Shown piece after piece: positions 25,234 to 34,389 of a stretch of 64,000 nt of DNA. The stretch's first letter is position 1. Every line of letters starts with the position of its first letter. Under the pieces are notes generated by a model. That model did not search any database. It saw only the letters and a program-made list of their open reading frames with translations, and had not been told where the DNA came from. This DNA comes from Io17-Chloro-G2 sp965226825 (GTDB lineage: Bacteria > Chloroflexota > Dehalococcoidia > Lucifugimonadales > UBA3495), in NCBI GenBank assembly GCA_965226825.1, contig CBDDED010000003.1, forward strand, positions 372,001 to 436,000, written 5' to 3'. Made by a program: the position numbers and the translations under genes.

Positions 25234-25834
25234 CCTCAAGGGATTGTGGCTGACTCTAATGTCCACCGTGAACGGTCTGCGGGATCCCGTCACCCGCCAG
25301 TACCCGTCCACCGGCAAAGCCTGGATGAGGAGCGCCAGACCAACACCGGTGCAGCCTCGTTTCATGGGATTTCCCGCCTTGACCTGGGATGCCGAGGTCG
25401 AGGAGCCCTTCTGCACCAGTTGTATGGTTTGCGTCCGCCAGTGCCCCACCCATTGCATGTCGGCCACCATGAAGGACAACCCGGCGCACGCCGAGGGTCG
25501 GAGCCACCGCAGGAAGATAGTCGATAGCTTCGAAATCAATTTGAACCGGTGTATACTTTGCGGGATTTGCGTTGAGGTCTGCAATTTCGACGCAATTGTC
25601 ATGAGCCACGAGCATGAAATGAGCACCTACCGGCGGGACGGAGACCGGGTTGACCTGCCTGCATTGTTGGAAATCGGCAAGAAATTCCAGAACGAGGCGG
25701 CGTGGGCGCCAACGCCTGCCCGAACGCCCCGGCGAAGCGGCTCCTCGACATCGGAAGGTGAGAGCTCGAGTGCGGCAGATGGAGAGTCGACTGCAACTGA
25801 GGCTCCCCCTCCTGAGGGCGGCTCCGGCGGTTAA
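25223..25834 (+). CDS. nuoI: NADH-quinone oxidoreductase subunit I
   Basis: NuoI holds two 4Fe-4S clusters, N6a and N6b. The 203-residue protein has CTSCMVCVRQCP near residue 70 and CILCGICVEVCN near residue 109, so all eight cysteines are present. The second motif ends in Asn where Pro is usual. After about residue 155 it carries a Ser/Glu/Pro-rich tail of roughly 45 residues that is not part of the ferredoxin fold. The gene overlaps nuoH by eleven bases. A 155-base stretch without a gene follows. Confidence 0.95.
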   Translation: MLNSLKGLWLTLMSTVNGLRDPVTRQYPSTGKAWMRSARPTPVQPRFMGFPALTWDAEVEEPFCTSCMVCVRQCPTHCMSATMKDNPAHAEGRSHRRKIVDSFEINLNRCILCGICVEVCNFDAIVMSHEHEMSTYRRDGDRVDLPALLEIGKKFQNEAAWAPTPARTPRRSGSSTSEGESSSAADGESTATEAPPPEGGSGG

Positions 25835-25989
25835 TCTTGGCGGGGCAACCCGCTTACGCGGCAGGCGCATCTCGGGTGGTTGCGCTGGCGTGCTCCCGAT
25901 TTTGATGTTAATGGCCGCTGGGTGAGAACGGCCCCGTGTAACCCGATTTACGAAGTTGGTAGCCCAATTCGCGAAGTTGTTGGATAGGC

Positions 25990-26478
25990 ATGTCCTGGAT
26001 TTTATTTTTTTTGCTGGGTGGGTTGACCCTGGGAGCGGGCCTTGGTGTGGTAATCACCCGGAACGTCGTGCATGCCGCTCTTTTCCTGTTGGTTTCCCTG
26101 GTGGCAGTCGCGGGATTGTACCTGATTCTATTTGCCGAGTTCTTGGCGTTGGTCCAGGTGCTCATTTACAGCGGGGCCATCGTAATCGTCCTGCTGTTCG
26201 CCATTATGCTGACCCGCTCCGGCGAATATCCCAGGACCGGCGATACCCGCCAGTGGCCGCTGGCGGCAGTCACCGCCCTGGCTCTTCTGGGAGTTATTTC
26301 GGTCGCATTCCTGGCCGGTCCCACCGAGTTGACCGCGCCGCAGAGTCCCTCGTTCACGGAGCTTGGCAATTCCCTGTTTACCATTTGGGCCATACCGTTC
26401 GAGATTGCTTCGTTGGTCCTTCTGGTTGCATTGATCGGCGCAATCATTATTGCCCGCGGCGACCGGGAGGACGGCTAG
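25990..26478 (+). CDS. nuoJ: NADH-quinone oxidoreductase subunit J
   Basis: NuoJ is a membrane-arm subunit with five helices. The 162-residue protein shows NVVHAALFLLVSLVAVAGLYLILFAEFLALVQVLIYSGAIVIVLLFAIMLT, which covers the conserved helix 3 with its pi-bulge region. Its ATG is 155 bases after nuoI and its stop is three bases before nuoK. The gap from nuoI contains a short imperfect direct repeat (CGAAGTTG twice) and no clear promoter. Confidence 0.95.
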   Translation: MSWILFFLLGGLTLGAGLGVVITRNVVHAALFLLVSLVAVAGLYLILFAEFLALVQVLIYSGAIVIVLLFAIMLTRSGEYPRTGDTRQWPLAAVTALALLGVISVAFLAGPTELTAPQSPSFTELGNSLFTIWAIPFEIASLVLLVALIGAIIIARGDREDG

Positions 26479-26481
26479 CCT

Positions 26482-26802
26482 TTGGCGCCGCTGGTCTACT
26501 TTCAACTGGTCAGCGCCGGCCTGTTCACCATTGGCGTCTATGGGGTCCTGGCGCGGCGCAGCGCCGTGTTGATCGTCATGTCCATCGAGTTGATGCTCAA
26601 CGCGGTCAACATCAACCTTGTAGCGGCTGCGTCGCACCTGGAAGGCAGCGGCGCATTCCAGAGGTTTGACGGGCAAATCATTGCCATTTTTGTCATAACC
26701 ATCGCCGCCGCCGAGGTGGGCCTGGCGCTCGCGGTGATACTGCGGATATACCGCAACCGCGCCACGGCAAACGTGGACGAGATCGACCTGATGAAATGGT
26801 AA
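26482..26802 (+). CDS. nuoK: NADH-quinone oxidoreductase subunit K
   Basis: NuoK (NuoL/M/N-neighbouring, MrpC-like) has three helices and two buried glutamates needed for proton pumping. The 106-residue protein has RRSAVLIVMSIELMLNAVNINLVA, containing the conserved helix-2 Glu, and AAAEVGLALAVIL, containing the helix-3 Glu. It starts at TTG 26482 with GGGAGG eleven bases upstream in the end of nuoJ. Confidence 0.95.
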   Translation: MAPLVYFQLVSAGLFTIGVYGVLARRSAVLIVMSIELMLNAVNINLVAAASHLEGSGAFQRFDGQIIAIFVITIAAAEVGLALAVILRIYRNRATANVDEIDLMKW

Positions 26803-26820
26803 CCGTGGCGGGTACATAGA

Positions 26821-28770
26821 GTGGCATTCGCCTGGCTCATTCCGGTTTTGAGCTTTGCTGCGGCGCCGTTGGTGATGGTGTCGGCGAATTTGGCTCGCGG
26901 GCGCGGCTTCTTGATCGGCTTGCCCGCAATTGCCGCCATTTGCGCCGGGTTTGTCCTGTTCTGGGTGGTGTTGTTCGGCTTCCTCAATGCGACGCCGGAC
27001 ACGCCGAACTGCGCCATCAGTGAGACCACCGAGACCCTGATCTGCGATTACGACCGCGATTGGTTTGAGGCGGGCCTTCCCCGGCTGGAGGGGAGCGTGG
27101 CCCTGCGTTGGGGCATCCTAATCGACCCTCTCACCATCGTGATGATTGGCCTGATCACCTTCGTCGCGTTGATGGTGCAGGTCTACTCCCTGGGGTACAT
27201 GCGCGGGGATCCCCGGCTCGGCTGGTACTACGCGGTCCACGCGTTTTTCGCCGGATCCATGCTAACCCTGGTGCTGGCCGACAACTTCCTGCTGCTCTAC
27301 GTGGCCTGGGAGTTGGTGGGCATTTGCTCCTACCTGCTTATCGGCTTCTGGCACGAACGACCGGCGGCCAAAGAAGCGGCCAAGAAAGCATTCATCGTTA
27401 CCCGGATCGGCGACGTTGGAATGCTGCTGGGGATACTCCTGCTCTGGCGGGAGGTCGGCAGCTTCAGCATGCACGAGGCCTTCACCCAAGCCCATTTGGG
27501 TTCGATGACCCAGGGCGCCGAGGGTTTGAGCCAGGGAGTTGCCACCGCCGCCGCTTTGCTGTTGTTCCTGGGTGCAATGGGCAAGTCGGCCCAGTTCCCG
27601 TTCCACGTTTGGTTGCCCGACGCCATGGAGGGCCCCACTCCGGTCAGCGCGTTGATTCACGCCGCCACCATGGTGGTGGCGGGGGTGTACCTGGTTGCCC
27701 GCGCCTTCCCCATTTTCCAGGCTTACAACGGGGATGCCCTGGTGGTGGTGGCTGCGGTGGGCCTGGCGACGTCGCTGCTGGCCGCAACCATAGCCCTGGT
27801 GTCGGTTGACCTGAAGCGAGTCCTGGCCTATTCGACGATCAGCCACTTGGGACTGATGATGCTGTCACTGGGCGCGTTCGGGTATACGGCGGCGATATTC
27901 CATCTGCTGGCCCATGGGTTTGCCAAGGCCTTGTTGTTCCTGGGAGCCGGCAGCGTGATGCACGGGTCGGGAGAACAGGACATTCGCCGGATGGGCGGCC
28001 TATCCCGGCGCATGCCCCTGACCGCGGCGTTGTTTTCCATTGGCGCGATGTCCCTGGGGGGTATCCCCATCCTGGCCGGTTTTTGGAGCAAGGACGAAAT
28101 CCTGACCGCCGTGGCCTTGGGCCGCAATCCGGTGTTCATCGTGATAGCCCTGCCGGTGGTCTTGCTCAGCGCCCTGTACATGGCCCGGGCCATGTGCATC
28201 ACCTTTTTCGGAGGACTGAAAGCCGAAAACCAAGGCGCTCATGAATCGTCTTGGATCATGACAATACCCATGTCCCTGTTAGCGGTGTTGGCGTTGGGTT
28301 TTGGGCTGATTAGCTTCAACTGGCCCGGTGGCTTTGATGGTTTTGGCGGCTTTGTTTTCTTTGGAGAGCGGGAGAAGTTCCATTTCACCTGGTGGCTTGG
28401 GATACTCTCCGCTGTCCTGGCAGTGGGGGCGTTCGGCTTTGCCTATTTGGCATATGTGAAGGGAAGTATTTCCGCCGAAAGGATCCGGCGCGTGTTTGGG
28501 CGGTCGATTGCCGTCGTGGAAAACAAGTACTACTTCGATGAAGTCTACCAATGGTTTGTGGACCGGGTCGTTTTGGGCGCTTCCAGGTTGCTCGCCCTGT
28601 TCGACCGGGCTGTGGTCAACGATCTCGGCGTCAACGGCCCCGCGAATTCCGTGCGCCGGCTTGGAATCGTCCTCAGGCTCCACGTGACCGGGCACGTTTA
28701 TAGCTACGCCCTGGCCATGGTTTTGGGGACCATCGGGCTGGCGGCTGTTTGGTGGTTTAGGTCCGCGTGA
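26821..28770 (+). CDS. nuoL: NADH-quinone oxidoreductase subunit L
   Basis: NuoL is the distal antiporter-like proton-pumping subunit. The 649-residue protein shows FLLLYVAWELVGICSYLLIGFWHERPAAKEAAKKAFIVTRIGDVGM, KSAQFPFHVWLPDAMEGPTPVSALIHAATMVVAGVYLVAR, and DLKRVLAYSTISHLGLMM. These contain the charged Glu/Lys chain of the channel. The end is rich in hydrophobic helices, matching the long lateral helix. It starts at GTG 26821, eighteen bases after nuoK. Confidence 0.96.
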   Translation: MAFAWLIPVLSFAAAPLVMVSANLARGRGFLIGLPAIAAICAGFVLFWVVLFGFLNATPDTPNCAISETTETLICDYDRDWFEAGLPRLEGSVALRWGILIDPLTIVMIGLITFVALMVQVYSLGYMRGDPRLGWYYAVHAFFAGSMLTLVLADNFLLLYVAWELVGICSYLLIGFWHERPAAKEAAKKAFIVTRIGDVGMLLGILLLWREVGSFSMHEAFTQAHLGSMTQGAEGLSQGVATAAALLLFLGAMGKSAQFPFHVWLPDAMEGPTPVSALIHAATMVVAGVYLVARAFPIFQAYNGDALVVVAAVGLATSLLAATIALVSVDLKRVLAYSTISHLGLMMLSLGAFGYTAAIFHLLAHGFAKALLFLGAGSVMHGSGEQDIRRMGGLSRRMPLTAALFSIGAMSLGGIPILAGFWSKDEILTAVALGRNPVFIVIALPVVLLSALYMARAMCITFFGGLKAENQGAHESSWIMTIPMSLLAVLALGFGLISFNWPGGFDGFGGFVFFGEREKFHFTWWLGILSAVLAVGAFGFAYLAYVKGSISAERIRRVFGRSIAVVENKYYFDEVYQWFVDRVVLGASRLLALFDRAVVNDLGVNGPANSVRRLGIVLRLHVTGHVYSYALAMVLGTIGLAAVWWFRSA

Positions 28771-28798
28771 TGGCTGAATTTCTAAACAGGCCGGACCG

Positions 28799-30313
28799 AT
28801 GATGCCCGTGTTGGACCAAAGCGCGCTGGCCCTGGTGATTTTCACCCCCTTGTTGGGGGCGCTCCTGACTATGTTCCTGCCCAAGGAGCGGCCCGGAGAC
28901 GCCTGGGGTTTCACCATTGGGGTCGGAGTTATTTGCCTGGCCCTGTCGGTCTTTATATTTGGCCGTTACGACTATGGGGAGGGAGGCTTCCAACTGGCAA
29001 GGTCCTTTCAATGGCTGGAATCTCCCGTCAACATCAACCTCGCGCTGGGAATCGACGGCATAGGGGCGCCTCTCGTCCTCCTCAACGGCATCGTTCTCCT
29101 GGGGGCGGTCCTGATTTCCCAGAAAATCCAACGGCGGACCAAGGACTTTTTCGTACTGCTTCAGGCACTGGGGGCCGGGGTCTTCGGCGTTTTCGTGGTG
29201 CGGGACCTCTTCTTCCTGTTTTTCTTTTACGAGTTGGCGGTGCTGCCGATGTACCTGCTCATCGGCGTATGGGGCAGCAGCACCGACTTCGGGTCTTTTC
29301 TGAGAACCAAGGAATACAGCGCGATGAAGCTGTTCCTGTTCCTGGTGGCGGGGAGCGTGCTGGTCTGGGTGGGAATTCTCGCGGTATACGTCAAGGCTGC
29401 CTCCCTCGGCACACCCACGTTTTCACTGGACGCTCTGGGAGCCCTCGCTCAGAGTGGGGGCTTCAGCGTCGAGTTCCAAACCTGGGTGTTTCCGCTTTTC
29501 ATGATCGGGTTTGGCGTCCTGGCGGGACTGTGGCCCTTCCACACCTGGTCTCCCGACGGCCACGTGGCCGCGCCGACCGGGGTCAGCATGCTTCACGCCG
29601 GCGTCCTGATGAAGCTGGGCGCCTATGGCATCATCCGGGTGGGCATGGTCCTCCTCCCGGAAGGGGCCGCCAATTGGATGCCGGTGCTGATCACCCTCGG
29701 CACGGTGAACGTGCTGTACGGGGCGGTTTCGGCCATGTCGCAAACCGACCTCAAGTACGTGGTCGGCTACTCTAGCGTCAGCCACATGGGATACGTCCTG
29801 ATGGGTATCGCAACCCTCGACCCCATCGGTATTGGCGGCGCTGTGCTCCAGATGTTTTCTCATGGAATCATGACCGCCCTCATGTTCATGATGGTCGGGG
29901 CCATCTACGACGCAACCCACATCAGGGACATCAACATTTTGAACGGCCTGTTCGGCCGCATGGGCGTGACTAGCTTCTTCTTCGCTATAGCTGGGTTGGC
30001 GTCTCTGGGCCTTCCCGGTCTGAGCGGTTTCATCGCCGAATTTATGATTTTCACGGGCGCTTTCCGCACCTACCTGCCCCTCGCGGTGCTGGCGGTGGCC
30101 GGTGCAGCGATAACCGCCGTATATATTCTCCGCTTGTTGGCGCGCACGTTCCTGGGAGAGTTGGACCCAAGGTGGGATCACCTGACCGACGCCAGCCCGG
30201 TCGAAAAATCGGTGGGCGGAGTATTCGTGGCAATTTTGATAGTGGTTGGGGTTTGGCCGCAGCCATTGATGCGGGTGATTAACGTCGGTGTAGCCTCGTT
30301 GCCCGGAATCTAA
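28799..30313 (+). CDS. nuoM: NADH-quinone oxidoreductase subunit M
   Basis: NuoM is the middle antiporter-like subunit. The 504-residue protein has FFFYELAVLPMYLLIGVWG (conserved Glu), FHTWSPDGHVAAPTGVSMLHAGVLMKLGAYGIIR and DLKYVVGYSSVSHMGYVLMG. The ATG at 28799 follows nuoL by 28 bases. Downstream, nuoN is separated by 168 bases that hold a hairpin-forming dispersed repeat, unlike the tight spacing in most of the operon. Confidence 0.96.
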   Translation: MMPVLDQSALALVIFTPLLGALLTMFLPKERPGDAWGFTIGVGVICLALSVFIFGRYDYGEGGFQLARSFQWLESPVNINLALGIDGIGAPLVLLNGIVLLGAVLISQKIQRRTKDFFVLLQALGAGVFGVFVVRDLFFLFFFYELAVLPMYLLIGVWGSSTDFGSFLRTKEYSAMKLFLFLVAGSVLVWVGILAVYVKAASLGTPTFSLDALGALAQSGGFSVEFQTWVFPLFMIGFGVLAGLWPFHTWSPDGHVAAPTGVSMLHAGVLMKLGAYGIIRVGMVLLPEGAANWMPVLITLGTVNVLYGAVSAMSQTDLKYVVGYSSVSHMGYVLMGIATLDPIGIGGAVLQMFSHGIMTALMFMMVGAIYDATHIRDINILNGLFGRMGVTSFFFAIAGLASLGLPGLSGFIAEFMIFTGAFRTYLPLAVLAVAGAAITAVYILRLLARTFLGELDPRWDHLTDASPVEKSVGGVFVAILIVVGVWPQPLMRVINVGVASLPGI

Positions 30314-30324
30314 GATGAAAGAAT

Positions 30325-30432
30325 CTAAGAATACTCTGAACAAGTCGGGAACTACGGCGATCCTCTGTTGGAATCGTGCCTAGCTACGGCGTGGTATGGG
30401 CAATCCAACACCTTATTCAGAGGGTTCCTAAG
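30325..30432. repeat. Hairpin-forming dispersed repeat (MITE-like), copy A, between nuoM and nuoN
   Basis: This 108-base element is almost the same as 54556-54663. Its ends are inverted: CTAAGAATACTCTGAA at the left mirrors TTCAGAGGGTTCCTAAG at the right. Inner arms also pair (TGTTGGAAT-GTGCC with GGGCAATCCAACA), so the whole element can fold into one long hairpin. GAAAGAATCTAA occurs on both sides (30317-30328 and 30435-30446), which resembles a target-site duplication. It encodes nothing. Confidence 0.8.
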
Positions 30433-30481
30433 AAGAAAGAATCTAAAATGAAACCTGAAACGGCGGGATTCTAGAGTCCTG

Positions 30482-32071
30482 ATGACCGGACTAACTGACA
30501 ACATCTACCTGTTGGCCCCCGAGTTCGCGCTCGCGGGGTTGGCTCTGTTGGTGTTTGCTATTGACCTGGTCCTTCCCGCCGGTCGCAAATCGATTACACC
30601 CTGGTTCACCGCGGCCGGTCTGCTGGGAATAATTGCTCTATCGATTGCGATGCTGTGGGACCGGCAGGAGTTGCTGTACGGCGGCCTGCTGGGGGTGGAT
30701 GCGTTCTCCCTGTTTTTCAAGGTGTTTTTCCTGGGGCTGGGCGTGTTCATCGTGCTTATCTCATGGGAGTACGTGGACCGGTTCCTGGAAAACCCCGGTG
30801 AGTATTACGGCCTTCTGGCGCTGTCAATCCTTGGAATGAACCTCATGGTTCAAGCCCGGGAATTGCTGACCGCCTACATTGCACTGGAACTGCTGAGCTT
30901 CGTTTTGTATGTGCTGACCTCGCATGCCCGCCGGGACCCCCGGTCAAATGAGGCTGGCCTGAAGTACATCCTGATCGGGGCCTTTTCCTCAGCGGTGCTG
31001 CTCTACGGGCTGAGCATGGTCTACTCGACAATTGGAGTAACCCAGTACCCCGATATCGCCCTCGCCCTGTCTGCGTCAGGCCAACTGCCGCCCGCCCTGT
31101 GGGTGGGGATTGCCCTGTTGGTGGTGGGGCTGGGGTTCAAAGTTTCTGCGGTGCCCTTTCACATGTGGGCGCCCGACGTCTACGAAGGCGCTCCCTTGCC
31201 GGTGACCGCTTACCTCGCGATTGGCTCCAAGGCGGCGGCCTTCGCCCTGATTCTCAGGCTGGTCGCCGAAGGATTCCTGCCGGCGGACGACCGGTGGAGC
31301 CAATGGCAGATCGTTCTGGCGGTGATCGCTGCATTGACCATGCTGGTAGGCAACCTGGTGGCCCTGGCCCAGCGGGATATCAAGCGGTTGATGGCCTACT
31401 CCAGCATCGGCCACGTGGGGTTTATCCTTGCCGGTATCGCCGCTTTGGCTCCCGGCTCAGACCTGGCCACCAACGGCGTCATTCTCTACCTGGTAGGCTA
31501 TTCGGCAACCAATTTGGTGGTGTTCGCCGGCATCATTGCGTTTTTCAACCGCACGGGACGGCAGCAAATTACTGACCTTGCCGGACTGGCTGACGAGCAG
31601 CCGCTTGTAGCCGGCGCAATTGCAGCCGGGTTGTTCTCCTTGGGCGGATTGCCCATTTTTGCTGGATTCGCTATCAAGTTCTACCTGTTCGTTGCGGTCG
31701 CTGAGGGAGGGCTGCTGTGGCTGGCGGGCCTGGCAATCTTTTCCAGCCTGATCTCGTTGTACTACTACTTGCAGGTTATCCGGCAGATGTACATTGAACC
31801 GGCGGTCCCGGGACCGGCGCTCGCTGAACATGAGATCCCGGAGTCCAACGACTCACCCTCACCTGCAAGCGCGGACGAACCGGCAGCGGTTCGAGAATTG
31901 AGCGACACGGCCGGCACCGCCTCTCTGGCTGCCCCGGTCATCAAAACGTCCCCTTCACTGGTGGGTGTTCTGGCTGTGGGTTTGGTGGCTGTGGTGTTTG
32001 TGGGGGTATATCCGGGGCCGTTGCTCGACCTGATTGCGGCCGCCAGCCGGGCGATTTTACCTGGCGTCTGA
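30482..32071 (+). CDS. nuoN: NADH-quinone oxidoreductase subunit N
   Basis: NuoN is the antiporter-like subunit closest to NuoK. The 529-residue protein shows LTAYIALELLSFVLYVLTS (conserved Glu), GFKVSAVPFHMWAPDVYEGAPLPVTAYLAIGSKAAAFA and DIKRLMAYSSIGHVGFILAG. About 60 polar residues between the last two helices (IPESNDSPSPASADEPAAVRE) are an insertion not typical of the family. It closes the cluster. No nuoE, nuoF or nuoG is present before or after it. Confidence 0.96.
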   Translation: MTGLTDNIYLLAPEFALAGLALLVFAIDLVLPAGRKSITPWFTAAGLLGIIALSIAMLWDRQELLYGGLLGVDAFSLFFKVFFLGLGVFIVLISWEYVDRFLENPGEYYGLLALSILGMNLMVQARELLTAYIALELLSFVLYVLTSHARRDPRSNEAGLKYILIGAFSSAVLLYGLSMVYSTIGVTQYPDIALALSASGQLPPALWVGIALLVVGLGFKVSAVPFHMWAPDVYEGAPLPVTAYLAIGSKAAAFALILRLVAEGFLPADDRWSQWQIVLAVIAALTMLVGNLVALAQRDIKRLMAYSSIGHVGFILAGIAALAPGSDLATNGVILYLVGYSATNLVVFAGIIAFFNRTGRQQITDLAGLADEQPLVAGAIAAGLFSLGGLPIFAGFAIKFYLFVAVAEGGLLWLAGLAIFSSLISLYYYLQVIRQMYIEPAVPGPALAEHEIPESNDSPSPASADEPAAVRELSDTAGTASLAAPVIKTSPSLVGVLAVGLVAVVFVGVYPGPLLDLIAAASRAILPGV

Positions 32072-32174
32072 CAACCTCTACCGGAAACAAGGCAGTGTCG
32101 GAGTGGGTCAACCGGTTGCCGGGCGTTGTTGGGTCGAGACACATGGAGGCTGGCGTCGATGCATTCCGGTTACT

Positions 32175-32183
32175 TGGTATAAT
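32175..32183 (+). promoter_or_regulatory. Extended -10 promoter upstream of the SLOG-fold gene
   Basis: TGGTATAAT combines the extended TG element with a perfect TATAAT (32178-32183), 100 bases before the ATG at 32283. No good -35 box is needed or seen. Confidence 0.55.
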
Positions 32184-32282
32184 TGCGCCGCTGGGGCCGG
32201 GCCGGTCGGAGTCTAAATCGCGGCGCCAAATCACTGTGCCAAATCACGGCGAGGGATAACTGAGGGTTAACTGGTTGAAGTC

Positions 32283-32780
32283 ATGATTATTGCGGTGATC
32301 GGCAGTAGCAATCCGGCATTCCCCGAGCATCTGGACCTCGCCGAGCAGGTGGGGCGAGAGCTGGCCAGGCGGGGCGCTACCGTGGTCTGCGGCGGCCTGT
32401 CCGGCATTATGGAAGCGGTCTGTCGGGGAGCCAAGGCCGAAGGCGGCATGACCATTGGGATTCTCCCCGGCCAATCGCCGCGAGACGCCAACAACTACGT
32501 CGACATCCCCATCGTTACCGGAATGCGCTATTCCCGGAATGTGATCGTGGTCAACACCGGGAGGGCCGTGATCGCCATCGGCGGCGCATGGGGAACTCTG
32601 TCGGAAATCGGCCATGCGCTCGGCGACGGCATCCCCGTGGTGGGGTTGAGAAGCTGGGAGTTTTCCCGGAACGGCGACGGCACTTCAGTTGAGAATGCCA
32701 TGATCCGGGCAAACGACCCGGTGGACGCAGTGGACAAGGCCTTGGCAGCCGCCGAGAACCGGGACCGGGTTCAGGCGTAG
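32283..32780 (+). CDS. TIGR00725-type SLOG-fold nucleotide-binding protein
   Basis: A 165-residue Rossmann-like protein. IAVIGSSN at the N-terminus, VVCGGLSGIMEAVCRGAKAEGG near residues 37-58, and AIGGAWGTLSEIGHAL near residues 99-114 match the TIGR00725 branch of the SLOG superfamily, which includes LOG/YvdD and DprA-like proteins that bind nucleotides or nucleotide-derived ligands. The LOG cytokinin-nucleotide hydrolase motif PGGxGTxxE is replaced by IGGAWGTLSE, so phosphoribohydrolase activity is unlikely. The function of this branch is unknown. Eno follows 118 bases downstream. Confidence 0.85.
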   Translation: MIIAVIGSSNPAFPEHLDLAEQVGRELARRGATVVCGGLSGIMEAVCRGAKAEGGMTIGILPGQSPRDANNYVDIPIVTGMRYSRNVIVVNTGRAVIAIGGAWGTLSEIGHALGDGIPVVGLRSWEFSRNGDGTSVENAMIRANDPVDAVDKALAAAENRDRVQA

Positions 32781-32898
32781 ACAACTCCCCGACCGCATCC
32801 TTGGCCGTATCCCTGGCCGTGTCCGTGAAGGCTTCGGGACGCCGGCCGGGGTTAAACTTTGCCCCATCATAATCACTGGCAAGAGGGAAACGACAAAC

Positions 32899-34242
32899 AT
32901 GGCTCAAACACACGGGCAGGTGACCATCTCCAGAGTTCGCGGTAGAGAAGTATTGGATTCCCGGGGCAACCCCACGGTGGAGGCCGAGGTTGGACTGTCC
33001 AACGGTATTTCCGCCCTGGCCACGGTCCCTTCCGGCGCCAGTACCGGCGCTTATGAGGCAGTGGAGCTTAGGGACGGGGACCGCGGCCGTTACCTTGGCC
33101 GGGGGGTCAGCCGGGCCGTAAACAACGTCAACACCATCATTGGCCCGTCGCTGCATGGACAATCTCCCCTGGACCAGGCCTCGGTGGACCGGAGTTTGAT
33201 CGACCTGGATGGTTCCCCTGACAAGGGAAATCTGGGAGCCAACGCGGTGTTGGCGGTTTCCCTCGCGGTGGCCAAGGCCGGAGCCGCGTTGGCGTCCGGC
33301 AACTCCGGCTCCAACGGCGGGAAGAATTCCCTCTGGAGTTACCTATCTCAGGGCAGGGAGGTTACCCTGCCGGTGCCGATGTTCAATATCTTGAACGGCG
33401 GCCGCCACGCCTCGGACTCCACCGACGTTCAGGAGTTCATGGTTGCCCCGGTAGGCTTGCCGACTTTCCGCGAGGCGCTCCGGGCCGGCGTCGAGATTTA
33501 CCATGCCCTCCGGGAACTGCTGCGGGAGCAGGGACATAACCTCAACGTGGGCGATGAGGGCGGTTTCGCGCCGACACTGCCGTCCAACAGCGCCGCCATC
33601 GATGTGATTCTAAAGGCCGTCGAATCCGCGGGCTACGCTCCGGGGAAGGACGTGTTTTTGACTTTGGATGTGGCCGCCTCCGAGTTTTACGACGCCGGCC
33701 AGGACCGGTACGTCCTGGAAAGAGAAGGCGTTACGCTGAGATCTGATCAACTGGTGGAGCTATATTCAACCTGGCGCCGGCAGTATCCCATCATCAGCAT
33801 TGAAGACGGGTTGAATGAGGACGACTGGGAAGGATGGCAGGAACTGGCGCGCCAGCTTGGAGACTCGGTCCAGCTGGTGGGCGACGACCTGTTCGTAACC
33901 AACCTGGAACGCATCCGGAAGGGCGTGGACACACGGGCCGGGAATGCCGTGTTGCTGAAACCAAATCAAATTGGCACCGTCACCGAGACCTACCAGGCCT
34001 TCAAGCTGGCGCGGGATACCGGATGGGGGACCGTCATGAGCCACCGGTCGGGAGAGACCGAGGACACCACCATCGCAGATTTGGCGGTGGGTTGGAACGT
34101 GGGGCAGATCAAGACCGGGGCTCCCGCCAGGTCCGAAAGGGTGGCGAAATACAACCGGTTGTTACGAATCGAGGAAGAGCTTGGCGACGCAGCCAGGTAC
34201 GCTGGTCTGGAAGCGTTCGCCCACTTGAAGCTTCCTTCCTGA
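32899..34242 (+). CDS. eno: Enolase
   Basis: Enolase interconverts 2-phosphoglycerate and phosphoenolpyruvate. The 447-residue protein has ISRVRGREVLDSRGNPTVEAEV at the start, PSGASTGAYEAVELRDGD, FNILNGGRHA, the catalytic GDEGGFAP, the metal-binding D in SIEDGLNEDDW, and LLKPNQIGTVTET with the catalytic Lys. SHRSGETEDTTIADLAVG and GQIKTGAPARSERVAKYNRLLRIEEELG follow. Length and motifs are normal. AGAGGGAAACGAC precedes the ATG. It stands next to gap, so two glycolytic genes are paired. Confidence 0.98.
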   Translation: MAQTHGQVTISRVRGREVLDSRGNPTVEAEVGLSNGISALATVPSGASTGAYEAVELRDGDRGRYLGRGVSRAVNNVNTIIGPSLHGQSPLDQASVDRSLIDLDGSPDKGNLGANAVLAVSLAVAKAGAALASGNSGSNGGKNSLWSYLSQGREVTLPVPMFNILNGGRHASDSTDVQEFMVAPVGLPTFREALRAGVEIYHALRELLREQGHNLNVGDEGGFAPTLPSNSAAIDVILKAVESAGYAPGKDVFLTLDVAASEFYDAGQDRYVLEREGVTLRSDQLVELYSTWRRQYPIISIEDGLNEDDWEGWQELARQLGDSVQLVGDDLFVTNLERIRKGVDTRAGNAVLLKPNQIGTVTETYQAFKLARDTGWGTVMSHRSGETEDTTIADLAVGWNVGQIKTGAPARSERVAKYNRLLRIEEELGDAARYAGLEAFAHLKLPS

Positions 34243-34284
34243 TCTCCAAGTCCACCATACCTCGGATTCAAAGGCATCTTCCCC

Positions 34285-34313
34285 TTGTGAGCGCACGCGG
34301 CGTCCGGTATATT
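34285..34313 (+). promoter_or_regulatory. Candidate sigma70-type promoter of gap
   Basis: TTGTGA (34285-34290) and TATATT (34308-34313) are 17 bases apart, with four and five of six consensus matches. The pair lies about 75 bases before the gap ATG at 34390, in the 147-base eno-gap interval. Confidence 0.55.
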
Positions 34314-34389
34314 ATGGGCCGGACTCGGGACGCAACAGGCAGTCCCTACTGAGATAGAGTCCAGAACTGGTTCTCCGGGGAGGCGAAAG

